A stretch of 36,367 bases of DNA from a bacterium (GCA_030697705.1 JAUYPE010000027.1:1-36367), one strand, 5' to 3'. Counted from the stretch's first letter, positions 1-9,292 are shown. Made by a program: numbers and translations. The notes: generated from the sequence alone by a model not told the origin.

Positions 1-135
1 CAGAGCTTTGAGGCCTTTGATAGCTTCCAGCGCCACATGCGCTTTCTGCTTGGGAGTGAATACTTTTTTCATATATCGCCAGTATACACCGCCGGGGAAG
101 TTGAACCCATTTAGCTGTCTATTTTTTCCAGACCA
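1..135 (-). mobile_element. Left end of an IS3-family-like insertion sequence, truncated by the window edge; includes start of transposase orfA (72..1)
   Basis: Minus-strand translation from ATG at 72: MKKVFTPKQKAHVALEAIKGLKAL, an IS3 OrfA HTH-like start. Minus-strand TGGTCTGGAAAAAATAGACAG beginning at 135 resembles an IS3-type terminal repeat. Confidence 0.65.
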
Positions 136-555
136 TTATACGTGCTCACCATAGAATTTTTTGATATCGTTACACACTTCTTGGTGGCTCATAATTTGAG
201 CACCATTCTTACAATTTTTTGAGCAATAGATTTGGTGCCCTTTGAAATTTTTATGGCAATGAGCACATTCAGTTATTGTTGCCTTTCTTTTGGGGAAGCG
301 GACATTATTTACCGTCGCAGCGCAGGATTGAGAACAATAGGCAGAGGTACCTTTGGTGTTGTAGGGCGTCCTCCTAAAAGTTTTATTGCAATGAGGACGG
401 GAGCAGTGAAGAGTTTCTTGTTTATTGTGTGCTTGTCCTTGACAGATTAGCGAACAGTAAGAATTCCACTTAAACTTTATGGCTTCAGTGACGCTTCCCC
501 TGTCTCTATAGATGACTTTTTTGCAAAATGTGCAGCGGAGCTTTATTAATTTCAT
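136..555 (-). CDS. Cysteine-rich protein with three CxxC...YCSxxC zinc-ribbon-like units, possibly C-terminally truncated
   Basis: ORF 136..576 reannotated to start at the Met at 555 (MKLIKLRCTFCKK...), since the upstream part overlaps the tRNA. Stop codon (138..136) abuts the putative IS end at 135. Confidence 0.6.
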   Translation of the reverse strand: MKLIKLRCTFCKKVIYRDRGSVTEAIKFKWNSYCSLICQGQAHNKQETLHCSRPHCNKTFRRTPYNTKGTSAYCSQSCAATVNNVRFPKRKATITECAHCHKNFKGHQIYCSKNCKNGAQIMSHQEVCNDIKKFYGEHV

Positions 556-626
556 TCGGGCTGCCGAGAATTGCACTCGGGCTAAATCTACCCCATAGAC
601 TCGTGCTACTATTACACTACAGCCCG
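556..626 (-). tRNA. tRNA-Pro (anticodon GGG), no encoded CCA
   Basis: Hand-folded cloverleaf: acceptor CGGGCTG/CAGCCCG, D stem GTGT/GCAC, anticodon stem AGTCT/AGATT with loop ATGGGGT, T stem CCGAG/CTCGG with loop TGCAATT. Confidence 0.85.
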
Positions 627-644
627 TCTTGCCCTGTTGTGAGT

Positions 645-2219
645 TTATAGGTTGGGGTATCTTTTCGCAAGCTCGACGATAAAACGGACGCCCACGCCCG
701 AGGCGCCCTTGGCGAGGCAGTCCGACTCTACCGTCGTCATGCGCGGCGCGATATCAATATGGGCGAAGCGTGCGGTGCCGGCGAACTGCTCCAAAAATTT
801 TGCGCCGTGAATGGCGCCCCCGTAGCGGTCATGCTTGCCAGTGTTGGTGAGATCGCCAAATGTGCCCTTAATATCGGCGAGGTACTCGTCCCACAGCGGA
901 AGCGGCCAGACCGCATCGCCGGAGCGCTGACCTATTTCCATAAACAGGGGAATCAATTCGTCGCGGTTCGTAAAAATCGCCGAGGCGTAGTGGCCAAGCG
1001 CGACATGTGCCGCACCCGTGAGCGTGGCGAAGTCAACCAAAAGTCCGGGTGAGTAGCGTGCGGCGTAGGCAAGCGCGTCGGCAAGAATTACACGTCCTTC
1101 GGCATCGGTATTGAGCACTTCTATTATTTTACCGTTAAGCGCTTTCAATAAATCTCCCGGGCGATAACTTGAGCCGGAGGGCATATTCTCAACGGCGGGA
1201 ATTAAACCGATGACGGTGACGGGAAGTTTCTGTCGCGCAATTGCCGCCATGCCGAATATGACCGCTGCGCCGCCGGACATATCCATGTGCATCTCATACA
1301 TGTGCGCGTCGGGTTTTATATTCAGCCCGCCCGTATCAAATGTAACGCCCTTGCCCGCGAGGACGAGGGGTTTCTGACTCTCGTTTTTATTTTTTTCTTT
1401 ATTTCTTTGCCCGTGCCGATATTCAAGAATGATAAACTTCGGCTCCTCGTCCGAACCGCGCGCAACGCCAAGCACGCCGCCCATGCCAAGTTTTTCCATA
1501 GCGCGCTTGTTGAGAATTTTCACCGTCATGCCGGTACGCCGCGCCGTCGCGGTGGCCGCCGCCGCAAGATGGGTCGGCGTCATATCGCTTCCGGGGGTGT
1601 TGGCAAGATCGCGGCAGGCGTTTGTTTCTTCCCCAATGATGATGCCGGCGGCGATGCCCTCGGTCGCTTCATGGCGTACGGCTTTCTTCTTTTCATCAAT
1701 ACCAAGGATTATTTTCTCAATACTCGGCCAGCCCTGCTTGGGTGCTTCCTTGTATTTCACATACTCAAAATGCGCCATAAGTGCGTTTGCCGCGGAAGTC
1801 ATTGCCGCTTCCGCGATTGAAAATTCGCTATGGATAAGAAGCGGTGTCGCGAACGATACTATGCGTTCGCGCCGTGCGTACTGAACCATGCGACGCGCGA
1901 CAATCGGGAATTTACGCACTGAAAAATGTTCTTTTGTGCCGAGTCCGAAAAGAACGATACGCTCATAGGTCGCCGTGCCGATCCATAAGGTTTTGACCTC
2001 TCCCTCATCGCCGTGGAAAGCATGCTCGGCAAAAACGGCGAGTTGTTTTTGCAACTCGTGCGGCAGGAACGGAAAAAACTCCTCTTGGGTGAGAGGCACA
2101 TCTTGGAAAACGGGAAGAAAAATATTTCGCTCCCGCGCCATCTCGCTCATCGGTGCGGCGGTGATGCGCGGTACGGAAAGAGTTATGCTTTTTTCTCGCG
2201 GGTGAGTCCTTTGAGGCAT
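645..2219 (-). CDS. pepA: Leucyl aminopeptidase (M17)
   Basis: GKGVTFDTGGLNIKP and NTDAEGRVILADAL signatures; start may be internal (Met at 2150). Confidence 0.92.
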   Translation of the reverse strand: MPQRTHPREKSITLSVPRITAAPMSEMARERNIFLPVFQDVPLTQEEFFPFLPHELQKQLAVFAEHAFHGDEGEVKTLWIGTATYERIVLFGLGTKEHFSVRKFPIVARRMVQYARRERIVSFATPLLIHSEFSIAEAAMTSAANALMAHFEYVKYKEAPKQGWPSIEKIILGIDEKKKAVRHEATEGIAAGIIIGEETNACRDLANTPGSDMTPTHLAAAATATARRTGMTVKILNKRAMEKLGMGGVLGVARGSDEEPKFIILEYRHGQRNKEKNKNESQKPLVLAGKGVTFDTGGLNIKPDAHMYEMHMDMSGGAAVIFGMAAIARQKLPVTVIGLIPAVENMPSGSSYRPGDLLKALNGKIIEVLNTDAEGRVILADALAYAARYSPGLLVDFATLTGAAHVALGHYASAIFTNRDELIPLFMEIGQRSGDAVWPLPLWDEYLADIKGTFGDLTNTGKHDRYGGAIHGAKFLEQFAGTARFAHIDIAPRMTTVESDCLAKGASGVGVRFIVELAKRYPNL

Positions 2220-2377
2220 CGGACGCAGATTTTTACGCGCGCGCTATCCGCCGCAAGCCGACCCCATTGCAGATTGGGATATTTGCGCACACGGGTCGTC
2301 GGGTTATAATGGCTCCGGAGGAATGAATGCCGTCCTCCCATCGCGGATCCTTTTTGGCACTTGGCGCAGGCTCTCAT
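2183..2377 (-). CDS. rpmB: Ribosomal protein L28
   Basis: MRACAKCQKGSAMGGRHSFLRSHYNPTTRVRKYPNLQ; internal Met of ORF 2183..2398 used as start. Confidence 0.85.
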   Translation of the reverse strand: MRACAKCQKGSAMGGRHSFLRSHYNPTTRVRKYPNLQWGRLAADSARVKICVRCLKGLTREKKA

Positions 2378-2404
2378 AGATAAGGAAGAGTATAGCAATT
2401 ATAT

Positions 2405-3037
2405 ATGGAAAATGCAATACAGATCATTCTTGCGATTATAGTTCTCGTCTTTTCGGTTATCATTCACGAAGTTGCGCACGGGTATGCCGCGCTCTCACTC
2501 GGGGATCACACGGCGGAGCACGCAGGACGGCTGACACTCAATCCCGTACCGCATATTGACCCGTTTGGCTCAATTCTTATTCCTGGGATGTTAGCTTTTT
2601 TTGGTTTGCCCGTTATTGGCTGGGCAAGACCGGTGCCGTATAATCCCTACAACTTGCGTAATCAAAAATGGGGTCCCACGATAGTCGGCTTAGCCGGACC
2701 CGTGGCGAATATTGCGCTTGCCGTTTCGTTCGGCATTATTATCCGTATTGCCTTTGCCGCCGGTTTCGTCGGTGAGGCGAGTGTGCCGTTTTTGTCCATC
2801 GCCGCACTTATTGTCGGACTCAATCTTTCACTCGCCGTCTTCAATCTCATGCCCATACCGCCGCTTGACGGTTCAAAGGTATTATTCGCGCTCATTCCCT
2901 ACCAGTATCGTGGCATCCAATATTTTCTTGAGCGCTATGGCATCATTCTCATCTTCCTTCTTATCCCCATAATTTCAAGCGTCGTATCTCCGCTTATTAG
3001 AATTCTCTTCCGGCTCCTCGTCGGTGGGGCGCTCTAA
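2405..3037 (+). CDS. Site-2 protease family (M50) membrane metalloprotease
   Basis: HEVAH zinc motif near N-terminus, NLMPIPPLDGSKVL motif, hydrophobic segments. Confidence 0.9.
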   Translation: MENAIQIILAIIVLVFSVIIHEVAHGYAALSLGDHTAEHAGRLTLNPVPHIDPFGSILIPGMLAFFGLPVIGWARPVPYNPYNLRNQKWGPTIVGLAGPVANIALAVSFGIIIRIAFAAGFVGEASVPFLSIAALIVGLNLSLAVFNLMPIPPLDGSKVLFALIPYQYRGIQYFLERYGIILIFLLIPIISSVVSPLIRILFRLLVGGAL

Positions 3038-3052
3038 CAACTCGCCAACTCA

Positions 3053-3081
3053 TTGACTCTTTGGGCGGCGCTTGCTATGGT
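3053..3081 (+). promoter_or_regulatory. Candidate sigma70-like promoter for the rpsL/str operon
   Basis: TTGACT-17 nt-TATGGT upstream of rpsL. Confidence 0.55.
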
Positions 3082-3106
3082 TCTTCTGTTGTAATAGATT
3101 CTTCTC

Positions 3107-3526
3107 ATGCCGACGATTCATCAGCTTATCAAAGCGGGTCGCACGCCTCGCCGCTATAAATCAAAATCCCCAGCGCTGGGGCGGGGTTTCAATGTGCTCA
3201 AGAACAAGCCCAAAGAATACCCTTCTCCCTTTAAGCGCGGGGTGTGCATCAAGGTAACGACCATGACGCCTAAGAAACCAAACTCCGCTTTGCGCAAAGT
3301 TGCCCGCGTGCGGTTGACCAACGGCATGGAGGTGACGGCGTATATTCCAGGGGAGGGACATAATCTGCAGGAGCACTCCGTTATTATCATCCGCGGCGGG
3401 CGCGTGAAGGACTTGCCGGGTGTGCGCTACCATATCGTCCGCGGGCGGCTGGATACAAGCGGTGTTGAGGGTCGCAAAAATGAGCGTTCAAAATACGGCG
3501 CCAAACGCCCGAAGGAGAAAAAGTAA
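3107..3526 (+). CDS. rpsL: Ribosomal protein S12
   Basis: [12 protein letters not shown]...[54 protein letters not shown]. Confidence 0.98.
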   Translation: MPTIHQLIKAGRTPRRYKSKSPALGRGFNVLKNKPKEYPSPFKRGVCIKVTTMTPKKPNSALRKVARVRLTNGMEVTAYIPGEGHNLQEHSVIIIRGGRVKDLPGVRYHIVRGRLDTSGVEGRKNERSKYGAKRPKEKK

Positions 3527-3612
3527 TGCCGAATTATAAATGCTGAATGAAGAAGAAGAAATTGAAACCTGTTTTTTGTTCTGCATTCAGCATTTGTAAT
3601 TTTTAATTCTGC
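3526..3612 (+). repeat. Intergenic imperfect palindrome of AATGCTGAAT-type units
   Basis: gccgaattataaatgctgaatgaagaa ... ttctgcattcagcatttgtaatttttaattctgcc. Confidence 0.75.
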
Positions 3613-3614
3613 CC

Positions 3615-4082
3615 ATGCGAAGAAAACGAAATTTTGTCCGTGAAATTCTTCCTGATCCAAAATATAGCAATGTAACGATTGCCAAGTTTATTAATTATGT
3701 CATGAAGGGCGGGAAGAAGGCGACGGCGGAAAAAATTGTCTATAAGACATTTGACCTGATTGATAAAAATTACCATCAGGATCCGATGGTAATTTTTGAG
3801 GCGGCGATGAAAAATGTCGGTCCCACGGTGGAGGTGAAGTCGCGGCGCATCGGTGGGGCGACCTATCAAGTCCCGCGCGAGGTGCGGGGTGACCGTAAGT
3901 TTGCTCTGGCATCGCGTTGGATGCTCGGCGCCGCGCGGGCAAAAAAAGGCAAGCCGATGCACGAAAAACTTGCCGAAGAGCTGCTCGCCGCATCAAAAAA
4001 CGAAGGCAATGCTATCAAAAAGAAAGCAGACACCCACCGCATGGCGGAAGCCAATAAGGCGTTTGCTCATTTTTCGTGGTAA
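3615..4082 (+). CDS. rpsG: Ribosomal protein S7
   Basis: MRRKRNFVREILPDPKYSN...KGGKKATAEKIVY...YQVPREVRGDRKFALASRWM. Confidence 0.98.
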   Translation: MRRKRNFVREILPDPKYSNVTIAKFINYVMKGGKKATAEKIVYKTFDLIDKNYHQDPMVIFEAAMKNVGPTVEVKSRRIGGATYQVPREVRGDRKFALASRWMLGAARAKKGKPMHEKLAEELLAASKNEGNAIKKKADTHRMAEANKAFAHFSW

Positions 4083-4105
4083 GAGATTTATGATAAAATA
4101 AAGCC

Positions 4106-4360
4106 ATGTCTACTATTACCATAAAAATCCCAAAAAAAATTCTAGAGCGAAGCGCAACGAGACGACTTATCATTGATCCGAAAGAATTTGAGAAAGAGTT
4201 GTGGAGGCGATGGGAGATGGGAGATGCGCGAGAAGCGGCACAAGGCGTTGATAATGTACTGACCGCCAAAGAAGAAGCGGTAGTTAGAAAAGGCGAGCAA
4301 CAATTGCGTCAGGGAAAATCAAAGGCATGGCAAAAAATTAAGCATGAACTGGCGTTCTGA
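4106..4360 (+). CDS. Putative type II antitoxin
   Basis: Small charged protein overlapping a RelE/ParE-like toxin; paralogous to the ORF at 6060 (shared TITI(K/E)IPKKILER...RRL...DPKEFEKEL.RRWE). Confidence 0.65.
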   Translation: MSTITIKIPKKILERSATRRLIIDPKEFEKELWRRWEMGDAREAAQGVDNVLTAKEEAVVRKGEQQLRQGKSKAWQKIKHELAF

Positions 4361-4610
4361 ATTGTCTCGTGAAGCGGAAAGACAGCTTGCGCGTCTCCCG
4401 CGCGATATTCAAAAGCGCATCGGACGCGCCATTGATACGCTTGAGGTGGACCCATTTCAGGGAGATGTCATTTCCCTCAAAGGCAGGCAGTGGCACGGGC
4501 GATACCGAAAACGAGTTGGACGGTATCGCATTATTTTTATGGCTCATCGCGATACTCGTGTTATAGAGATTTCCGCTATCCTTGTAAGGGGCGAGCAGAC
4601 CTATAAATAA
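4344..4610 (+). CDS. RelE/ParE-like toxin
   Basis: SREAERQLARLPRDIQKRIGRAIDTLEVDPF...LKGRQWHGRYRKRVGRYRIIFMAHRDTRVIEISAI; overlaps upstream antitoxin. Confidence 0.8.
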   Translation: MNWRSELSREAERQLARLPRDIQKRIGRAIDTLEVDPFQGDVISLKGRQWHGRYRKRVGRYRIIFMAHRDTRVIEISAILVRGEQTYK

Positions 4611-4648
4611 ATCGTTTCCGCTTTTCTCGTGGTAGTCATTCTGGTTGT

Positions 4649-4790
4649 CATTCCCGCGAAAGCGGGAATCCATGGGGAGGAGAAAAGATAGATCCCTGCC
4701 TGTGTGGGAATGACAAACAAGGGTAAATCCTTACGCGCTTCACCCACCTTGTCCGTCATTCAGAGTCCCGACTTGTCGGGACGAAGAATT
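4649..4790. repeat. REP-like palindromes (GTCATTCCCGCGAAAGCGGGAATCC and GTCCCGACTTGTCGGGAC)
   Basis: Local palindromes plus an inverted GTCATTCCC / GGGAATGAC pair. Confidence 0.7.
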
Positions 4791-4805
4791 CCATTAAAAT
4801 TCTGT

Positions 4806-4955
4806 ATGGCATACAGCGCGAAGAAAACAGAACATGCGGGGGCAAAACATGGTACTGGTGCGTATTACGGTCGCAAGTAGAATGCCAAGAGAGAAAGCAA
4901 TAAATTGCGACGGCGCGTAGGAAAACAAGTTACACATGATGAGATTTATAAATAA
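4806..4955 (+). pseudogene. 50-codon small ORF with a single in-frame TAG at 4878-4880
   Basis: Translation MAYSAKKTEHAGAKHGTGAYYGRK*NAKRESNKLRRRVGKQVTHDEIYK*; frame and composition continuous across the TAG. Confidence 0.5.
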
Positions 4956-4961
4956 CAGCTT

Positions 4962-5699
4962 ATGAAAAACTATAAACTTATTGCGGGAGTTCTTTTTTTG
5001 TTACTTATTGCGAGTATGGGATTTTCCGTGTGGCGGTACACGCAGGCGGCGGGGGATGAGATTACTATTTGTGTGAAGAAAAACGGTCTTGTGCATGTCA
5101 TCGGTGAGGGCTTCAAACGAGCTGATTGCAAGAAGAACGAGTCGCTCTTGAGTTGGAATATGGAGGGTCCGCAGGGACCAAAGGGGGATAAGGGAGATCA
5201 AGGTGAGCAAGGGACAAAAGGAGATGCGGGACTGGCAGGAAAAAATTCCTCACAACTTCATTTATTTGATAACAACGGACAGGATTTAGGAATATTACTA
5301 GGAATAGGTGGTGGTGGTTTTACGACATATCTTCCATCGCTTGATATTTATGTTTTATTCGGTCTCAATGAGTCGATTCGTGATTCAAATTCATTACGGG
5401 TGGGGACTTTAGGTAATTTAATTTACAAGACACCTAACTGTACGGGTCCCCAGTTTGTGGAAAATGGGGATTTAAATCCTCTAGGATTAATAAGCGACAA
5501 TACGCATACACACTTCTTCCGAGCTTTGTATAACACCACGCAACGTATTCTTGCTGATGAAGGAACTTCTCGTCTTACATCCAGTGGTTGCATCTCTTTA
5601 CATGGTAACTATTTGTTCTTGACTGATATAGAGGAAATCTCTCTTCCATTTCATGAACCGCTTACTTTACCGATACAAATTAGACCTACAGATAACTAG
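4962..5699 (+). CDS. Membrane-anchored or secreted protein with short collagen-like (GXY) segment
   Basis: N-terminal hydrophobic segment, then [25 protein letters not shown]. Confidence 0.8.
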   Translation: MKNYKLIAGVLFLLLIASMGFSVWRYTQAAGDEITICVKKNGLVHVIGEGFKRADCKKNESLLSWNMEGPQGPKGDKGDQGEQGTKGDAGLAGKNSSQLHLFDNNGQDLGILLGIGGGGFTTYLPSLDIYVLFGLNESIRDSNSLRVGTLGNLIYKTPNCTGPQFVENGDLNPLGLISDNTHTHFFRALYNTTQRILADEGTSRLTSSGCISLHGNYLFLTDIEEISLPFHEPLTLPIQIRPTDN

Positions 5700-5704
5700 A
5701 ATTT

Positions 5705-5836
5705 ATGTCTGCCGAATATTCTCTAGAACGAATACGGAATATAGGCATCATCGCCCATATTGATGCCGGGAAAACAACCACCACGGAGTGGGTGTTGGTG
5801 TGTCGTGATCTAGGAAAATCGTATCTGTCGTGTTAA
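5705..5836 (+). pseudogene. Truncated duplicate of the fusA 5' end
   Basis: [43 protein letters not shown]; first 30 codons match fusA at 6555 in 27/30 residues. Confidence 0.85.
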
Positions 5837-5846
5837 ACTACAAAAT

Positions 5847-6047
5847 ATGGAAAAAGAAAAAGTATACGCAAGGATGATGAAAAAATATGAGCGGAAATGG
5901 GTGGCGCTGGTCGGCAGTAAAGTGGTTGCGGTGGGGACTACACTTGCGGAGGTGAAAGAAGTGGTTGAGCGGAAGCGTATGAAGAATTATGTGTTTCATC
6001 TCGTTCCGCCCTCGTCGGTATCTCTTGCGCCGAGTTTTATTTTATGA
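5847..6047 (+). CDS. Small protein, DUF5678-like
   Basis: KYERKWVALVGSKVVAVGTTLAEVKEVVERKRMKNYVFHLVP resembles DUF5678 from memory. Confidence 0.5.
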   Translation: MEKEKVYARMMKKYERKWVALVGSKVVAVGTTLAEVKEVVERKRMKNYVFHLVPPSSVSLAPSFIL

Positions 6048-6059
6048 TATTGTCGGAAC

Positions 6060-6269
6060 ATGCCTACGATTACTATAGAAATTCCTAAAAAGATTTTGGA
6101 GCGCGGTGGATCGTCGCGCCGTTTGGTGGTGGTTGATCCCAAAGAGTTTGAAAAAGAACTGCGTCGGCGGTGGGAGATTAATGATGCAAAAGAGGCCTTG
6201 CGAGAAGCGCGCCAGGCATGGAAGCAAGGAAAAACGCGACAGATAGGGAGCTTGAAAGAATTGATGTAA
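6060..6269 (+). CDS. Putative type II antitoxin, paralogue of 4106..4360
   Basis: MPTITIEIPKKILERGGSSRRLVVVDPKEFEKELRRRWEINDAKEAL; followed by toxin-like ORF. Confidence 0.65.
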   Translation: MPTITIEIPKKILERGGSSRRLVVVDPKEFEKELRRRWEINDAKEALREARQAWKQGKTRQIGSLKELM

Positions 6270-6276
6270 CTCGTTT

Positions 6277-6549
6277 ATGACCCGCCCGATTCATCGCATT
6301 GATACCTTTGCGCGTTTTGAAAAAGAGTTCAGCCGCTTGCCAGGATATATTCAGCAATTGGCAAATAAGAAAGATGTGTTGTTTCGTCAAGACGCATTTC
6401 ATCCGTCACTGGAAACCCATAAGCTGGGTGGCGAAATGAAAGATACATGGGCGTACTCGGTCAACAAGCACTATCGGGTGCATTTTTATTTTGTGGACGA
6501 CCACACCGTGATGTATGTAAATATTGGCACACACGAGATTTATAAATAA
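6277..6549 (+). CDS. RelE/YafQ-like toxin
   Basis: [55 protein letters not shown], typical of RelE/StbE-type mRNA interferases. Confidence 0.85.
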   Translation: MTRPIHRIDTFARFEKEFSRLPGYIQQLANKKDVLFRQDAFHPSLETHKLGGEMKDTWAYSVNKHYRVHFYFVDDHTVMYVNIGTHEIYK

Positions 6550-6554
6550 CCTCT

Positions 6555-8681
6555 ATGTCCTCCGAATACCCTCTGGAACGAATACGGAATATCGGGATTA
6601 TCGCGCACATTGATGCGGGAAAAACGACCACCACGGAGCGGGTGCTTTTTTATACGGGCGTGTCGCACAAAATCGGCGAGGTGCACGAGGGGACGACCGT
6701 CATGGACTGGATGGAGCAGGAGCGCGAGCGGGGGATTACGATTACCGCGGCGGCGACGACGGCGTTTTGGCAGAGGACATACACAGAAGATAGCCAACAG
6801 CCAACAGCCAACAGTAAGAATGAAGAATATCGCTTTAATATTATAGACACGCCCGGGCATATTGATTTTACGGTTGAGGTTCAACGCAGTTTGCGCGTAC
6901 TGGACGGTGCGGTCGTCGTGTTTGACGGCGTTGCCGGTGTGGAACCGCAATCCGAAACCGTGTGGCGGCAGGCGGACAAGTTCGGTGTGCCGAGGATATG
7001 TTTTATCAATAAACTGGACAGAACCGGCGCGTCGTTTGAGCGCTCGCTCGCATCCATTCATGAGCGGCTCACACCGCACGCGGTGCCCGTAACGGTTCCG
7101 ATTGGTCACGAACACGAGCATGAAGGTGTGATTGATCTCATGCGCATGAAGGCGGTGCATTTTCTTGGAGCGCACGGCGAGACGATTGAGCTTTCGGATA
7201 TTCCTGAAGCTCTGCGCGAGACGGCTGATGCCGGACGGCGTAACTTGGTAGAAAAAATCGCCGAGACGAACGATGCGCTCACGGAAAAGTTTCTTGAAGG
7301 AAAAGAAATCTCGCTTGAGGAGTTGCGCCGCGCGATGCGCACTGCGACCATCGCCTCAAAACTCGTGCCCGTATTTGCCGGTTCGGCTTTAAAAAACAAA
7401 GGCGTTCAACTCGTGCTTGACGGCGTGGTGGACTATCTTCCCTCGCCCGTTGATGTGGGCTCGGTGAAAGGGATTAATCCCGATACGGAACTGGAAGAGG
7501 TGCGCGAGTTTCGGGACGACGCACCCTTTGCGGCGTTGGCATTTAAATTGCAAGCCGATCCCTATGTCGGGCAACTGACTTTTTTCCGCGTCTACTCCGG
7601 CGTCTTGAAAGCCGGCTCATATATTTTGAATTCCACCAATGGCGAGCAGGAGCGGGTGGGAAGAATCTTGCGGCTTCATGCGAATATACGCGAAGAGCTG
7701 AAAGAACTGTCCGCGGGCAATATTGGGGCATTGGTCGGTTTAAAAAACACTCACACGGGTGACACCTTGTGCGATCCCGAACAGCCGATCATTTTGGAAA
7801 AAATCGTCTTCCCCGAGCCGGTGGTGTCGCTTAAAATTGAGCCAAAAACAAAAGCGGATCAGGAGAAGATGGGACTCGCGCTTCGGCGGCTTTCGGAAGA
7901 GGATCCAACATTCAGAATCAAGGGAGATACCGAAACGGGTGAGACGATTATTTCGGGCATGGGAGAATTGCATTTGGAAATTATCGTTGACCGCATGAAG
8001 CGGGAGTTTAGCGTAGAGGCGAATGTCGGTCGTCCGCAGGTGGCGTACAAAGAGACAATAAGAAAAATTGCCGAGGCAGAGGGCAAGTACATCCGCCAGA
8101 CGGGAGGTCGCGGGCAGTACGGTCATGTGCAGTTGCGGGTGGAGCCACAAGAGCGGGGCAAGGGCTTTGAGTTTGTCAGCGCTATCAAGGGGGGTGTCAT
8201 TCCCCAGGAGTTTATTCCCGCGATTGAGAAGGGCGTCAAAGAAGCGACCGAGAAAGGTATTATCGCCGGTTTTCCTTTAGTGGATGTGAAGGTGACGGTT
8301 TTTTACGGCTCCTACCACGATGTTGACTCATCCGAGGCGGCGTTCAAAATCGCCGGTTCTATGGCATTGCAGGAGGGAGCACGGCAGGCGAGTCCGATTG
8401 TTTTGGAGCCGATTATGAAAGTAGAGGTGGTGGTGCCGGATCAGTTTTTGGGCGAGGTGATGGGCGACCTTAATTCAAAACGCGCGCGTATTGAGGCGAC
8501 GAATGACCGCGGGATGGGGATTCGTGTCATTGAGGCACGGGTACCTTTGTCCGAGATGTTCGGCTATGTGACGATCTTGCGCTCCTTGACGCAGGGACGC
8601 GCAAGCTTCAGTATGGAGTTTGCCTCCTACGAAGAGACGCCGGTGAATGTCATGCAGTTGATTATTGAGGGGAAGAAATAG
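6555..8681 (+). CDS. fusA: Elongation factor G
   Basis: [59 protein letters not shown] and full EF-G domain order. Confidence 0.98.
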   Translation: MSSEYPLERIRNIGIIAHIDAGKTTTTERVLFYTGVSHKIGEVHEGTTVMDWMEQERERGITITAAATTAFWQRTYTEDSQQPTANSKNEEYRFNIIDTPGHIDFTVEVQRSLRVLDGAVVVFDGVAGVEPQSETVWRQADKFGVPRICFINKLDRTGASFERSLASIHERLTPHAVPVTVPIGHEHEHEGVIDLMRMKAVHFLGAHGETIELSDIPEALRETADAGRRNLVEKIAETNDALTEKFLEGKEISLEELRRAMRTATIASKLVPVFAGSALKNKGVQLVLDGVVDYLPSPVDVGSVKGINPDTELEEVREFRDDAPFAALAFKLQADPYVGQLTFFRVYSGVLKAGSYILNSTNGEQERVGRILRLHANIREELKELSAGNIGALVGLKNTHTGDTLCDPEQPIILEKIVFPEPVVSLKIEPKTKADQEKMGLALRRLSEEDPTFRIKGDTETGETIISGMGELHLEIIVDRMKREFSVEANVGRPQVAYKETIRKIAEAEGKYIRQTGGRGQYGHVQLRVEPQERGKGFEFVSAIKGGVIPQEFIPAIEKGVKEATEKGIIAGFPLVDVKVTVFYGSYHDVDSSEAAFKIAGSMALQEGARQASPIVLEPIMKVEVVVPDQFLGEVMGDLNSKRARIEATNDRGMGIRVIEARVPLSEMFGYVTILRSLTQGRASFSMEFASYEETPVNVMQLIIEGKK
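6792..6812 (+). repeat. 3x heptamer (agccaac) tandem repeat inside fusA
   Basis: agccaac|agccaac|agccaac encoding SQQPTAN in the loop before NIIDTPG. Confidence 0.95.
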
Positions 8682-8687
8682 CGCTCG

Positions 8688-8815
8688 GAAGATTGAGAGA
8701 TTTGCGATACGCTCGTCCCGCCAGCGCGGGACTCGCTAAGCATCCGGCGCACACTCGTGCTTTGCACGAGACCATGCTGTGCGCCTCCTGATTATCGCAA
8801 ATCTCCCAATCTTTC
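8688..8815. repeat. Long structured inverted repeat downstream of fusA
   Basis: Arms gaagattgagagatttgcgata / tatcgcaaatctcccaatcttt enclose hairpins gtcccgc-cagc-gcgggac and ggcgcaca...tgtgcgcc (the latter containing ctcgtgc-ttt-gcacgag). Confidence 0.75.
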
Positions 8816-8902
8816 TCACTGGGGGATAAAGGAAAGAAAATCAAGCATTTTTTCTCCTCTTTTTGGGAAAATAGGCGCTCCTTGCGTGGATATAAAAAAA
8901 AT

Positions 8903-9292
8903 ATGAATCTATCTCGCATAAAACAATTAGTCAAGCAGAATGGCGACAAACTTATCCTCATGGAGCACGACGAGCCGGATGTCGTCATTCTTTCGTTTGC
9001 TGAATATGAGCGGCTGGTGAAGCGAGCGGAAGGACCCCTCCCGATGCCAGTGTCTTCCCCTGCTTCCTCGCACGAACATGATCCGTTCCCGCCGCATTAC
9101 AATCATAATAATGAGGGGTACGGGCATATTCCCGACGAGTCGCCCTTGCGCGAAGATCGGCATGAGCCGTACCTACCACGCGTTGCGGACGCGCCCTCGC
9201 TTCCCGCCATGTCGCGCTTTGGCAGTGGCGCCGAGCGGCCGCGCACACCCGTGCATCTGGAGGATGTCCAACTCCATGACCTGCCGATATAG
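8903..9292 (+). CDS. Small protein with Phd/YefM-like N-terminus and Pro/His-rich tail
   Basis: MNLSRIKQLVKQNGDKLILMEHDEPDVVILSFAEYERLVK then low-complexity tail. Confidence 0.6.
   Translation: MNLSRIKQLVKQNGDKLILMEHDEPDVVILSFAEYERLVKRAEGPLPMPVSSPASSHEHDPFPPHYNHNNEGYGHIPDESPLREDRHEPYLPRVADAPSLPAMSRFGSGAERPRTPVHLEDVQLHDLPI

Noticed and set aside
2183-2219. 37-nt overlap of pepA and rpmB as evidence for overlapping genes
   Set aside because: pepA may start at the internal Met at 2150, which removes the overlap.
4338-4673. Minus-strand ORF beginning MDSRFRGNDNQ
   Set aside because: The start is a translation of the REP-like palindrome cattcccgcgaaagcgggaatcc and the rest is antisense to the toxin gene.
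4878-4880. Genome-wide UAG recoding
   Set aside because: The one in-frame TAG is in a non-essential-looking small ORF, and core genes such as galT and fusA end at TAG; no support for reassignment.
4941-6551. Shared 16-mer gagatttataaataac at 4941 and 6536, suggesting a second toxin gene remnant
   Set aside because: The upstream sequence at 4941 fits the small EHAGAK-type ORF (THDEIYK*), not a RelE-like toxin; probably convergence on EIYK-stop.
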